Source of the DNA: JACMLD01 sp044227095
Lineage (GTDB): Bacteria; Bacteroidota; Bacteroidia; Chitinophagales; Chitinophagaceae
Reading direction: 5' to 3'
Length of the DNA: 64,000 bases
Assembly (NCBI GenBank): GCA_044227095.1
Contig: JBGAFV010000001.1
Span: 3,782,001 to 3,846,000, forward strand
Positions 42,560 through 51,429 of the stretch are shown in pieces. A program made the translations under genes and the position numbers. The notes under the pieces are model-generated. The model did no database searches. It worked only from the letters and a program-made list of their open reading frames with translations, and was not told where the DNA came from. Within the stretch, counting starts at the first letter, position 1. Each line of letters opens with the position of its first letter.

Positions 42560-43585
42560 TCATTGGTTACTAAGCCGCATTATAGCTGCAAATTTTGCCG
42601 GGTCATCGGTTCCCGGGTGAGTATCTGCTGTAATTGTTTCATCGGGCATTATTCTTCCTTCACAAATTTTGCCAGTACGATCTGCTTCCATACAAACACT
42701 CAATACAAGCATTGAATTGTCTGACAAAGTATATGTAGCGTTGGCAGTTGTATATCCTGCAGTTGGTTGCCCATAAAAATACACCTGCTCTTTACCTTTA
42801 AATGCAAGTGCAATAATTTCTCCCGAACTAACGGTCCTGTTTCCTGTAAGAACAATAATCGGTTTCTTTTCAGTTCTCATTCTATAGCCTTTGCTCGATT
42901 GGCACCGTATGTGTTTGCCCTGCAGCGCAGCCCCATCATTGTAAATAATAGGAATTTTTTCTCTTGCACTTACAAAATAGCCGCAAATGCCATCACCCAG
43001 CAGTGGTCCAATACCTGCAAGCATTGGCCAGCAATTGCCGCCTGTGTTTTTGCGCAGATCTATAATCCATCCTTTGGGATTTTTTTCATCCAATGTTGCT
43101 ACCAATTGCTGAAGACTGTCTGCAATCCGAATACAAATGAGCGAATCCGTTGTACTTACCCACGGCACTGTAAGGTATGCAATGCTATCATCCAGCATTT
43201 CTCCTCTAATATCGCCAACCAATTCTTTTATTGATGGTTTTTGCTGAAGGCTGGCTGTATCATAATTGTATACAGCCGCTTTTACAGGGGGCATAATAAA
43301 GCTGTGCGTTTCATTCAGCTCTTTAAAACACCAGCTTATGATATCATAAGTTTCGTTGCAATTGCCAGAATTCAATAACCTCTTTTTGGCAGATGCAATT
43401 AAACTATCCCACTCAACATTGTTCTTGCGGTAATAGTTTTTTTGCATAAATACAAAAGCTTCGTCAAGGAGGCCATTGGCTTTTTTGAGGCAAACTGGCA
43501 ATACTGTATCTTTTTGGAGAGCCTGGCTATGTAGTTGAATTGAGAAGATGAAGAGAATAGAGAATAGTAACAGTCGCATAGGCAA
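42560..43585 (-). CDS. Secreted S41-family peptidase (tail-specific protease like)
   Basis: 341 residues. The signal peptide ends near LHSQ. The C-terminal S41 core shows GWIIDLRKNTGGN (oxyanion/substrate strand) and IIVLTGNRTVSSGEIIALAFKG, with probable catalytic S254 and a lysine shortly after. There is no PDZ domain, unlike CtpA. In Bacteroidota such short S41 proteins are common and cleave unknown periplasmic or outside proteins. Several cysteines (C32, C76, C86) may form disulfides. It is convergent with malQ. Confidence 0.85.
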   Translation of the reverse strand: MPMRLLLFSILFIFSIQLHSQALQKDTVLPVCLKKANGLLDEAFVFMQKNYYRKNNVEWDSLIASAKKRLLNSGNCNETYDIISWCFKELNETHSFIMPPVKAAVYNYDTASLQQKPSIKELVGDIRGEMLDDSIAYLTVPWVSTTDSLICIRIADSLQQLVATLDEKNPKGWIIDLRKNTGGNCWPMLAGIGPLLGDGICGYFVSAREKIPIIYNDGAALQGKHIRCQSSKGYRMRTEKKPIIVLTGNRTVSSGEIIALAFKGKEQVYFYGQPTAGYTTANATYTLSDNSMLVLSVCMEADRTGKICEGRIMPDETITADTHPGTDDPAKFAAIMRLSNQ

Positions 43586-43787
43586 TATATTAATGTTAGC
43601 TATTGTACCTGTAAAGTCGTAAGATGCAAAGGTGATTTTATTCCATAAAGGTTAAAGTCAGATTAAACCTGTTCATCTGCACCAACAATATTTATTGGTG
43701 TTTTTGAAGCCGGAAGCTGAAAACAAATTAATTTAGTAAACTATTTTTACTCAACAACAATTTCCGGAACTATTTAACAAACCTATT

Positions 43788-44699
43788 ATGCAGTATTCAA
43801 GGAGAAATTTTATTAAACATTCGGGACTTGCTTTGGCAGCTGCCAGCATTTTGCCCAATCATTTATTTGCAGAAGGCAATGCAAAAGAAATATTGGGTAT
43901 ACAGCTTTATTCTGTGCGTGATGATATGCATAAAGACCCAGCCGGAACGCTTAAGCAATTGGCGACAATGGGCTATACTTATGTAGAACATGCAAATTAC
44001 ATAGACCATAAGTTCTATGGCTATACCCAAAAGGAGTTTAAGAAACTGCTAACGGGGCTTGGATTGAAAATGCCAAGCGGCCATACACGCATGAATGCTG
44101 AACATTGGGATGCCGTGAAAAAAGATTTTACAGACGATTGGAAAATGACAGTTGCAGACGCTGCAGCAATGGGCCAGCAATATGTTATCAGCCCATGGCT
44201 GGAAGACAGCCTGCGTAAAAACTACGATGATCTGGTTCGTTACATGGAAGTATTCAATAAATGTGGTGAGCTTTGTAAAAAATCGGGGATGAAATTTGGT
44301 TACCATAACCACGATTTTGAATTCAGTGTAAAACTGAACGACACAACTGTTTTTGATATTATACTGAAGAACACAGATCCTTCACTTGTAATGCAACAAC
44401 TTGATATTGGCAATATGTATAACGCAGGTGCAAAGGCGCTGGATATTGTAAATAAATATCCCGGAAGGTTTATTTCTATGCACGTAAAAGATGAAATAAA
44501 AAGTGAGAGCCAGAATGAGCGTTATGAAAGTACTGTTCTGGGCAAGGGCATTTTGCCAGTAAAAGAGATTATTGATCTCGGCAGAAAATCTGGTGGAACT
44601 TCTTTGTTTATTATTGAACAGGAATCTTACCAGGGATTAACACCACTTGATTGTGCGAAACAAGATTTACAAGTAATGCATAAGTGGGGATATAAATAA
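43788..44699 (+). CDS. Tat-exported sugar phosphate isomerase/epimerase-like TIM barrel
   Basis: 303 residues. The N-terminus MQYSRRNFIKHSGLALAAAS is a twin-arginine signal (SRRNFIK). The mature part is an AP_endonuc_2/xylose-isomerase-like TIM barrel: LGIQLYSVRDDM, TYVEHANYIDH, KFGYHNHDFEF (metal-binding His and Glu), MQQLDIGNMYNAG, SMHVKDE and FIIEQESYQG. Such periplasmic proteins act on sugars or keto-sugars with a divalent metal. The exact reaction cannot be read. It is flanked by a terminator shared with the convergent zinc protease gene. Confidence 0.88.
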   Translation: MQYSRRNFIKHSGLALAAASILPNHLFAEGNAKEILGIQLYSVRDDMHKDPAGTLKQLATMGYTYVEHANYIDHKFYGYTQKEFKKLLTGLGLKMPSGHTRMNAEHWDAVKKDFTDDWKMTVADAAAMGQQYVISPWLEDSLRKNYDDLVRYMEVFNKCGELCKKSGMKFGYHNHDFEFSVKLNDTTVFDIILKNTDPSLVMQQLDIGNMYNAGAKALDIVNKYPGRFISMHVKDEIKSESQNERYESTVLGKGILPVKEIIDLGRKSGGTSLFIIEQESYQGLTPLDCAKQDLQVMHKWGYK

Positions 44700-44718
44700 T
44701 TCAATTTTTAATTATAGT

Positions 44719-44763
44719 GAAACCGGGAACGTAATAACGATTGCGTTGCCGGTTTCTTTTTTT
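44719..44763. terminator. Terminator between convergent genes
   Basis: Stem GAAACCGG / CCGGTTTC with a 22-base loop, followed by seven T on the plus strand. It overlaps the stop codon of the convergent gene. Confidence 0.75.
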
Positions 44764-45826
44764 ATGCTGCCTTTTTTAAACTGTTTACCTCATTGTGAAT
44801 AAAACCTAGTTTTTTTATTACTTCCGGTGAAATAATAAATGGATAAAAATCTGCGTGGCCCATACTCCTATTTAAATTATTAACTGCAAAAGTTAAAGGA
44901 AGCCACAGTTTAACTATCTCATCAAAATTGCTAATGGTATAAGGGTCTTTGCTGATGCTGGCTTTTAATTGCTGATCTTTCTTTGCTGCCGGAGGGTTTA
45001 CGGCAATGCCAAACGAATAAGCTGTTTCAAGCGTATCCATCATGTGCAGAAAATGCGCCCATGTTTCGGCCCAATCTTCCCATGGGTGTGCAGTGGCATA
45101 TGGACTAATAAACTGTTCGTTCCAATTTTCCGGTGCACCCGACTGATAGTATTTTTCAAGCGCTTGACTGTAGTCTGCAGATTCATCGCCAAAAAAATCT
45201 CTATAATTTTTTCTGGTAGAGATATTGTTTTTGTAAAACAAATCCCAGTAGTAATGTCCAATTTCGTGGCGAAAATGCCCCAATAGTGTTCTGTACCTTT
45301 CTCCAAGGTCCAGTTTATTTTTTACCCGCAGCTTTTCATCAGCTTCAGCAATATTGAGTGTAATGGTTCCATTATCGTGACCTGTCATTACTTTTTTGTC
45401 TTCCGTATCAGCCATAAAATCGAAAGCTATGCCTTCTTCTTCTCCTTCTTTTACGGCAACCGGCAGACCCAGGCGCAATAAAGAATAAACAAGCCGGTGT
45501 TTAGCAATTTCAATCTTTTCCCAGTTTTCAAAATTATTTGTATCGTTTAAATCCGGAATAACCCTGTTTAAAGCGCAAGCCCTGCAAAAACCTGTAGCTT
45601 GTTCGGGGGGAATAAGCCAGTTGCAAGTGCCATAAGCAAAATTGCTGCAATAGCGCCAGGATTTTTTTGCATTACTAATATCAGAGAATGTGTTGTCATT
45701 GCCCGGCATTAATGTAACCATTGATAATTCCTGAGCATTAAACCCAACCGGTGAATTGCAATGAAGGCAAATGGTATTTTCAAAATAAAGAAGGTTGCGG
45801 CATTTAGCGCAGCTATAAAGTTTCAT
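44762..45826 (-). CDS. Zinc-ribbon metallopeptidase-like protein (Peptidase_Mx type)
   Basis: 354 residues, no signal peptide. An N-terminal zinc ribbon (C6-x2-C9, C20-x2-C23) and a second cysteine set (C60, C68, C81, C84) precede a gluzincin-like domain. The active site is H187-E188-IG-H191 in GHFRHEIGHYYWDL; a later acidic pair in HPWEDWAETWAHFLH may supply the third ligand. This pattern fits the putative zinc-binding peptidase family PF15887, whose substrate I do not know. It is cytoplasmic. The 45890-46369 gene lies upstream on the same strand. Confidence 0.88.
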   Translation of the reverse strand: MKLYSCAKCRNLLYFENTICLHCNSPVGFNAQELSMVTLMPGNDNTFSDISNAKKSWRYCSNFAYGTCNWLIPPEQATGFCRACALNRVIPDLNDTNNFENWEKIEIAKHRLVYSLLRLGLPVAVKEGEEEGIAFDFMADTEDKKVMTGHDNGTITLNIAEADEKLRVKNKLDLGERYRTLLGHFRHEIGHYYWDLFYKNNISTRKNYRDFFGDESADYSQALEKYYQSGAPENWNEQFISPYATAHPWEDWAETWAHFLHMMDTLETAYSFGIAVNPPAAKKDQQLKASISKDPYTISNFDEIVKLWLPLTFAVNNLNRSMGHADFYPFIISPEVIKKLGFIHNEVNSLKKAA

Positions 45827-45889
45827 TTGTAGAAGCTGTTTGTTATGCGCCTCTGGTTACAATATCCATACCTTTTTTGCAGGTGGGAA

Positions 45890-46369
45890 CTAGGATTTCG
45901 AGAGTTTGTCAATGGCCTTTAGGTAATCGTATTGTTCGTCTTCGTGAAAACCGCTTATAGCGGCTTTAATTTTTTTCAATTGTGCATTGTATAAATTCTG
46001 AAGAACAGTGCTGTTTTGGTATTTGATGCCAGAGCTATTTAATTTTTGAAGAAAATAGATCAGTAACTCTGCTTCTGCTTGTTTTGAAGCGGTGTATTTA
46101 ATGTGCTTGCCGGTTATGCGTAGTATTTTCCGGAGTGTCTTTTTGGCAAAATATAAATTGCTTGTGTTGATTTCTGAAAATTGATTATCTACTTCTTTTT
46201 TTACTTCATTAATATATCCTTCGGGATCATTTTCTTCAAACAATTTGTAGCCGAGAAACTCTTTATTGTCTTTTTTATATTTGGCCAACTGCAGGCACAA
46301 TTCGGCCAAACGTGCAGCAGGAAGGTTCCCTAATTCATTTTTAATTTCACTGATACTGGCTGCTTTCAT
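45890..46369 (-). CDS. Conserved protein of unknown function, mostly helical
   Basis: 159 residues: KAASISEIKNELGNLPAARL at the start, then FLGYKLFEENDPEGYINEVK and FAKKTLRKILRITGKHIKYT. It is predicted helical, rich in Lys and Leu, soluble, with no signal or metal motif. I do not recognise a family with known function. It lies 63 bases upstream of the zinc-protease gene, same strand, so they may be co-transcribed. Confidence 0.7.
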   Translation of the reverse strand: MKAASISEIKNELGNLPAARLAELCLQLAKYKKDNKEFLGYKLFEENDPEGYINEVKKEVDNQFSEINTSNLYFAKKTLRKILRITGKHIKYTASKQAEAELLIYFLQKLNSSGIKYQNSTVLQNLYNAQLKKIKAAISGFHEDEQYDYLKAIDKLSKS

Positions 46370-46440
46370 GATATGTGTTTGCGAATAAGCATCGCAATAT
46401 AAGCAGTGCAGGCAACATATTTTTATATTACTGCCGCTAA

Positions 46441-46474
46441 AAAAATAAGCCGCTTCAATTATTGAAGCGGCTTG
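46441..46474 (-). terminator. Terminator after the aquaporin gene
   Basis: A near-perfect palindrome, AAGCCGCTTCAAT / ATTGAAGCGGCTT around a single base. On the minus strand a T-rich stretch follows. Confidence 0.9.
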
Positions 46475-46495
46475 ATATATTAAACAGAGGCTAGC

Positions 46496-47200
46496 TTAAT
46501 CTTTGCTTTCCAGTAAATTTTTCCAGATAACAGCACCAAGTACGGCACCAATAACAGGGGCAACAATAAATAGCCACAACTGAGATAATGCTTTACCTCC
46601 TGCAAAGATTGCAGGGCCAAAGCTGCGTGCTGGGTTTACTGATGTTCCTGTAACAGGTATTGCCACGAGGTGAATTAAAACAAGTGTAACGCCAATAGCA
46701 AGACCAGTTAGGGGGCTATTGCCGAGCTTTGAAGTAGTGGCAAAAATCACAATCAGGAAAAGACATGTCATTACAACTTCTGTAATAAAAGCTGAAGTAA
46801 CAGAGTAGTTGGCAAGATAACCTTCACCCCAGCCGTTAGAGCCCAATCCCCATTCTTTAAGTGCTACAAAATCGTGCCTTCCGCTAATGATTGCATACAG
46901 AATGCCTGCACCTGCAACAGCACCAACAAATTGTGCTATAATATGGCCAACAGCTTCTTTTGCCGGCATTTTACCAGCAACAACCATTGCAATGGTAATA
47001 GCTGGGTTAATATGGCAACCAGATATTGGCCCGATAGCATAAGCCATAACAACAACCGTAAGGCCAAATGCCAAAGAAATACCCAGTAAGCCAAGACCAG
47101 AAAGTCCTTCTATAGGTGCAGTGCCTGAAATAACAGCCGCACCACAACCAAATAATACGAGTGATAGTGTGCCAATAAATTCAGCAGTAACTTTTTTCAT
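46496..47200 (-). CDS. aqpZ: Aquaporin Z-type water channel
   Basis: 234 residues, six membrane helices plus two half helices. Both selectivity motifs are present: N65-P66-A67 in SGCHINPAITIAM and NPA again in TSVNPARSFGPAIF. The residues around them (CHINPA, the aromatic and histidine positions as in AqpZ) point to water rather than glycerol. It acts in the inner membrane in osmotic adjustment. It is a single gene with its own terminator; a -7 box lies at 47229-47236. Confidence 0.94.
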   Translation of the reverse strand: MKKVTAEFIGTLSLVLFGCGAAVISGTAPIEGLSGLGLLGISLAFGLTVVVMAYAIGPISGCHINPAITIAMVVAGKMPAKEAVGHIIAQFVGAVAGAGILYAIISGRHDFVALKEWGLGSNGWGEGYLANYSVTSAFITEVVMTCLFLIVIFATTSKLGNSPLTGLAIGVTLVLIHLVAIPVTGTSVNPARSFGPAIFAGGKALSQLWLFIVAPVIGAVLGAVIWKNLLESKD

Positions 47201-47228
47201 ATAAACAATTTTAGTTTAAGGATGATTT

Positions 47229-47236
47229 CAAATGTA
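47229..47236 (-). promoter_or_regulatory. -7 box (TACATTTG) of aqpZ
   Basis: Minus-strand TACATTTG matches TAnnTTTG and lies 28 bases before the ATG at 47200. No TTTG stands at the ideal spacing. Confidence 0.45.
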
Positions 47237-47435
47237 GATGTATTAGTAGACAAAAAATGAATTATGGTTGCTTGTTGCTACAGCGACAGAACAAATTCTA
47301 CGGAAAAAGATTAACCAAATGATTTTTTATTTGATTATTCAGTGCTGAGTCATTGCTATAAAAATATAATAGATTTTTATAAGCAGTTACCAAATTGCAG
47401 GAAGAATGGAACAAATACGCAGATTGTTTAGAGCG

Positions 47436-47855
47436 CTAACTATAACTTTCCATACCATCAACTATATGTCCGTAGTTCACAAATAATTCTTCTCCCGGAG
47501 CTATATCCCTTAATGCTTCAAACTCTTCGCCATCATTAACGGAAATAATATTGGGGGTACTTGAATGATTAAGATAATTAACCAGGTCCATTAATTTAAA
47601 ACCATAATCGGGAACATAATAATCAGTCTCATCAAAAAGACAATAAGTTTCTATCAGGTCTTTTGAATGCTGGGGTAATAATTCAACTTCGGCAATGGGC
47701 AGCTTAATCCATTCTCCCGCACCTTTTGAAAAAATACTTTTGCATCCTTTTGGTATGGGACGGATAGCAAAAACACCGATTCCGTGAATGCCCGATGGCT
47801 TTAGCATAACGTAGGTATCGTTTTTCAACTGGGCGAGTAATGTTTCCTTGGTCAT
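47436..47855 (-). CDS. Small SET-domain protein
   Basis: 139 residues, a stand-alone SET domain. Motifs in order: GIHGIGVFAIRPIPKG, the pseudoknot strand LVNYLNHSSTPNI (the NHS motif) and the C-terminal GEELFVNYG. SET proteins methylate lysines of proteins with S-adenosylmethionine. Bacterial stand-alone forms exist, but their targets are mostly unknown. There is no signal peptide and no adjacent partner. A -7 box (47885-47892) lies upstream. Confidence 0.88.
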   Translation of the reverse strand: MTKETLLAQLKNDTYVMLKPSGIHGIGVFAIRPIPKGCKSIFSKGAGEWIKLPIAEVELLPQHSKDLIETYCLFDETDYYVPDYGFKLMDLVNYLNHSSTPNIISVNDGEEFEALRDIAPGEELFVNYGHIVDGMESYS

Positions 47856-47884
47856 AATACTATTGGTTCGTAAAAAAGACTTCG

Positions 47885-47892
47885 CAAATCTA
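47885..47892 (-). promoter_or_regulatory. -7 box (TAGATTTG) of the SET-domain gene
   Basis: Minus-strand TAGATTTG, 29 bases before the ATG at 47855, followed by CG. No convincing -33 box. Confidence 0.45.
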
Positions 47893-48087
47893 CTTTAAAA
47901 TACGTGTATTTACAGGTGCATCTATGCTCAATATGCAAATTTTAAAGGGAAGATAGAATTGTAAGGCCCAAAGAGTGTTATGGTAAAATATATTTTCTCA
48001 GTATTCGTTCATATACAGTTAAAAAGCCCGAGGGGCTGTGTATAAATTTTCTATTAGAAAATTGCATTTAAGTTTAAAAATTAATAA

Positions 48088-48849
48088 ATGAAAAAGATCC
48101 TAATTTTTTCTTTTGCACTGTTGATGGCCGGAACAGTTTCTGCACAAACAAAAACCACGAAACCGCCAGCAAAAAAAACATCGGCAACAAAAGGTAAAAA
48201 AGTTACCAAGAAAAATACTTCAACTGTAAAAACAGAGTTTGATGAACTGGTTTGCTATGAAGATGGGCCATGCACATTTAGCATTCACAAAGGAGATACA
48301 CTTGTGTATGATGTATACACACCAGGCAGCCAATATACAATGCTGGTAATTCCTAATAAATTTGATGCAGGTGTTGTAGCAGATTTTAACTGGGCAACTA
48401 CAGGCAGCGTTACAAAAAAAGGCCACGTTACCATTAGTTCAAAAGCATTGCAAAGCGGTAAAAATTATTTGAGTACTTTGCCCGAAGGCGAACTTAAATT
48501 AACTGATGCTTCTGCTTTGTGGTTGGGTGCAGATAATTTTAAAGATTTATCCAATAAAGAAACACCTGTTACTTTTGATAACGGAAAGGCAGAAAAGTTT
48601 TTAAGTCCGGATGAAGATGCTGTAAGTTCACCAGTAAATTATAAAGGAAAAGAAATCAGCCTTGAAGGTTTTGCTATTCAAACAAAACCGGAAGGCGAAC
48701 CCGACAGGAAAGAAATATGGGTATTGAATGTTTCCAGCAACCTGCTGATGTTTAAAATAAGCAGCACTAATTTTACCATGCAGTTAAAGGAAGTTCACGA
48801 ACGTAAAGTTACAACAAGCACTGCTCCTGCAAAGAAAAAAACAGCATAG
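48088..48849 (+). CDS. Secreted protein of unknown function
   Basis: 253 residues. Signal peptide MKKILIFSFALLMAGTVSAQ, then a Lys/Thr-rich stretch (about 21-50) and a globular beta-rich domain from FDELVCYEDGPCTFSIHKGD. One possible disulfide (C56, C62 region). The end is again Lys/Ala-rich (TAPAKKKTA). I recognise no family. The basic flanks might bind an anionic surface. It has its own terminator and is convergent with 48916-49677. Confidence 0.7.
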   Translation: MKKILIFSFALLMAGTVSAQTKTTKPPAKKTSATKGKKVTKKNTSTVKTEFDELVCYEDGPCTFSIHKGDTLVYDVYTPGSQYTMLVIPNKFDAGVVADFNWATTGSVTKKGHVTISSKALQSGKNYLSTLPEGELKLTDASALWLGADNFKDLSNKETPVTFDNGKAEKFLSPDEDAVSSPVNYKGKEISLEGFAIQTKPEGEPDRKEIWVLNVSSNLLMFKISSTNFTMQLKEVHERKVTTSTAPAKKKTA

Positions 48850-48867
48850 TTTATATTAAGGGATAAA

Positions 48868-48905
48868 TAAAAAGCCGCGGCAAATCTGCTGCGGCTTTTT
48901 ATTTT
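48868..48905. terminator. Bidirectional terminator
   Basis: Stem AAAGCCGCGGCA / TGCTGCGGCTTT with a four-base loop; A-rich on the left and T-rich on the right, serving both convergent genes. Confidence 0.93.
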
Positions 48906-48915
48906 AAACTAACCT

Positions 48916-49677
48916 TTATCGCAATTTCTGTTGCATTTGCTGAAAAGCCGAAATAAACATTTTGTATTTATTTTCTGTATGCGGCCAAGCTATTGAGTTA
49001 TCATCAAAAAGCTGTTTTATTTTATTATTGGATTTCTGGCAATCTTCTTCGTCAAAAAAATAATTTACCCATGCTGATGGCAATTGTTCAAATGGTTTTA
49101 GCCCAAAGCCATTGCCATAAATTTTTATAGGGGTAGGTGTACTTCTTACATCAATGTATTGCACGTTATCGTTGAGTGCCCAGGTAAAATATAGTTCCCA
49201 AAACCTGAAGTGATTAAGCAACCTGCTTTTTATCTGTGCATCCGTTTCTTTTTCTCTTGCCTTAATCCGCCATTTGTTATTCTCCTCAGAAAAAGGGTTG
49301 GTTGCAGGTTGGGCAATAGAGAAAGGCTGGCTTTCAAAATTATCCAACGGGCCTTTGGATTGACCAGTCTGCATTTCTTTTGCCGTAAGATAAATTACCG
49401 GTATTGAATACTTTTTGTTTTGGTTGCTTGTAAAAAACAACTGGTTGTTGCTATATATCCATTTGCCGGATTCAAAATGCCCGAGATCGCTTGTATAAGT
49501 GCCATCTTTCTGGAGATCAATAAAACTTGCAGGTGTAATTGATGTATCCAAAACATCTTTATTGCCTGTGCTGTGTGTATAAAACCACAGTTTGCCTCCA
49601 GGCGTTTTGTTTTGTGTGCAGGCGTTTACAAAGATTGAAAGTATAATTATAACCGATGTTATATTCCTGATTGCCAT
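48916..49677 (-). CDS. Lipoprotein of unknown function
   Basis: 253 residues. The N-terminus ends in FVNACTQ, a lipobox-like site. The first half (LWFYTHSTGNKD, SFIDLQKDGTYTSDLGHFESGKWIYSNN) reads like a lipocalin-type strand pattern found in Bacteroidota lipoproteins. The second half is helical, with Trp-rich HFRFWELYFTWALNDN and a segment naming a fixed acidic patch, FFDEEDCQ. No function is recognised. Confidence 0.7.
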   Translation of the reverse strand: MAIRNITSVIIILSIFVNACTQNKTPGGKLWFYTHSTGNKDVLDTSITPASFIDLQKDGTYTSDLGHFESGKWIYSNNQLFFTSNQNKKYSIPVIYLTAKEMQTGQSKGPLDNFESQPFSIAQPATNPFSEENNKWRIKAREKETDAQIKSRLLNHFRFWELYFTWALNDNVQYIDVRSTPTPIKIYGNGFGLKPFEQLPSAWVNYFFDEEDCQKSNNKIKQLFDDNSIAWPHTENKYKMFISAFQQMQQKLR

Positions 49678-49888
49678 AGAATGATAAGAGATATGGTTTA
49701 GGCTTTAAAGATAACCACACCGGCTCATTTTGTAAAATAGTAAAGTGTGTAGAAAAACTTCCTTTTTAAATTGTAAACGCACAATCTGAGCATTTTTTGC
49801 CCCTTTAATATAATCCTTCAGGGCTTAATTATTGTGGCACATAATTCTATACACTGCATATATCTGATTTAACCTAAAAAATTATTTT

Positions 49889-50395
49889 ATGGACAACATT
49901 ACTGATTTGACGAAACAAGAAGCTATAAAAAAATTGCAGGAGCTTGCCAAAGAAATAGATTTATGTATGTTTTGCACACATATTACCAGCGAAGGATCTT
50001 CTACGCGGCCAATGAGTACATCTAAAGTAGATGATAGCGGTAATATCTGGTTTTTTAGCGCAAAGGATAGTGATAAAAATAAAGAAATACAACAGGATAA
50101 TCATGTTCAGCTATTTTATTCGCATCCAGGTAAAAATAGTTTCATGGTAGTAAATGGTACAGCTACTATTTCTTTTGATAAACAAAAAATTAAAGAACTA
50201 TGGTCGCCACTGGTAAAAACATGGTTTAAAGAAGGTGTAGACGATCCCAATATTTCTTTGATTAAAATTGAAAACATAGATGCTTATTATTGGGACACTA
50301 AAGGAAACACAATGATAAACTTCTTTAAAATGATAGCTTCTGTGGCAACAGGCAAAACGCTGGTAGATGCTGAGGAAGGATCTATTAAAGTATAA
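49889..50395 (+). CDS. Pyridoxamine 5'-phosphate oxidase-like flavoprotein (general stress protein type)
   Basis: 168 residues, cytoplasmic. The split-barrel FMN fold shows MCFCTHITSEGSSTRPMST-like text (actual MFCTHITSEGSSTRPMST), then IWFFSAKDSDKNKEI, VQLFYSHPGKNSFMVVNGTA, ELWSPLVKTWFKEG and DAYYWDTKGN. This pattern matches general-stress-26-type proteins that bind FMN or F420. The true substrate is unknown. It is convergent with the lipid-kinase gene across a terminator. Confidence 0.88.
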   Translation: MDNITDLTKQEAIKKLQELAKEIDLCMFCTHITSEGSSTRPMSTSKVDDSGNIWFFSAKDSDKNKEIQQDNHVQLFYSHPGKNSFMVVNGTATISFDKQKIKELWSPLVKTWFKEGVDDPNISLIKIENIDAYYWDTKGNTMINFFKMIASVATGKTLVDAEEGSIKV

Positions 50396-50453
50396 TCAAT
50401 AAAATAGTTAAACCGGTTTCTATAACAATACTTTAAAATCAGCCGTACATTGT

Positions 50454-50484
50454 AAAGATATCCTTTGGGTATCTTTCTTTTTTG
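50454..50484. terminator. Terminator between convergent genes
   Basis: Stem AAAGATA-CC / GG-TATCTTT with a small loop, followed by a T-rich stretch on the plus strand. Confidence 0.7.
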
Positions 50485-50490
50485 TGCATG

Positions 50491-51345
50491 CTACTTAATA
50501 ATGAACAGTGCATTGGTAATAATTGAAGCGTCTATTTTATTCACTTTGCCCAGGTATTCGCCATCAATTTGAAAATGAACTTTTTTTCTTGATTGTATTT
50601 GTATAGACTGCCCCTGGTACAATTCAGTTTTTGTTTTATCGTAAGGTTTGTGTGTAACCATCATTTTAAATATCTCAGAGAAAGAAACTTTCTTTATAAT
50701 CACAATTTCAAATAAATCATCATCAAGCCGGCCAAGGGGGTTAATTACAGCGCCGCTTCCGTATTTGGTAGCATTGGCAATAACAATCATGGCGGCTTCA
50801 CGTCTTATGTATTCATTGTCAATTTTTATAGTTGCCCTCATGGTTGAATGTCTTCCCAAAACTTTCCAGGCAGCTTTTACATAACCCATCATGCCCCTTT
50901 TTTTACCAGACTCAAAAAGTTTGATAACAGAAGCGTTGAAACCTATATCGCTGAGGTGTACACAAAGGTTATCGTTTACTTTTACAAGATGGATCCTTGT
51001 TGTTTCAGCATTCAGCAGGTGGTTTAATGCCCCTGATATGCTTGAAGGAATGCCGAGTTCTTTTGCAAGCCCGTTTGCGGAACCTGCAGGCAATATGCCC
51101 ATAGCGATGCTTGTGTGTAGCAGGCATTCGGCTACAAATTTTACTGTACCATCGCCGCCTACCGCAACAACACGATCGGGATTTAATTTGCTTATTTTAT
51201 CTTTAAGCGTATTTACGGTGCAATTGTTGGTAAGAAAATATTTTACTACTGCATGCGGCAATGCGGCAAAGAAATTATCAATTTCTGCCGGCCAGTCTGT
51301 ATTATGACTGCCTGATGCGGGATTAATGATAAAAAATAATTTCAC
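50491..51345 (-). CDS. Diacylglycerol-kinase-family lipid kinase (YegS/DgkB type)
   Basis: 284 residues from GTG 51345, which places the family start VKLFFIINPASGSHN right at the N-terminus; a TTG-started extension to 51414 was rejected. Motifs: nucleotide-binding VVAVGGDGTVKFVAEC and GILPAGSANGLAKELGIP. The C-terminal half is the beta-sandwich of the family. It should phosphorylate a lipid with ATP at the membrane. An APP1-like phosphatase gene is divergent at 85 bases, suggesting opposed roles in lipid phosphate turnover. Confidence 0.9.
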   Translation of the reverse strand: MKLFFIINPASGSHNTDWPAEIDNFFAALPHAVVKYFLTNNCTVNTLKDKISKLNPDRVVAVGGDGTVKFVAECLLHTSIAMGILPAGSANGLAKELGIPSSISGALNHLLNAETTRIHLVKVNDNLCVHLSDIGFNASVIKLFESGKKRGMMGYVKAAWKVLGRHSTMRATIKIDNEYIRREAAMIVIANATKYGSGAVINPLGRLDDDLFEIVIIKKVSFSEIFKMMVTHKPYDKTKTELYQGQSIQIQSRKKVHFQIDGEYLGKVNKIDASIITNALFIIK

Positions 51346-51429
51346 AGAATTGTTGCTAATATGCTGGCGTGGTAGTTGTTGTTGTACCAGCGTATCTATA
51401 TAAAAATATACCAAAAATTATCAAAGGAG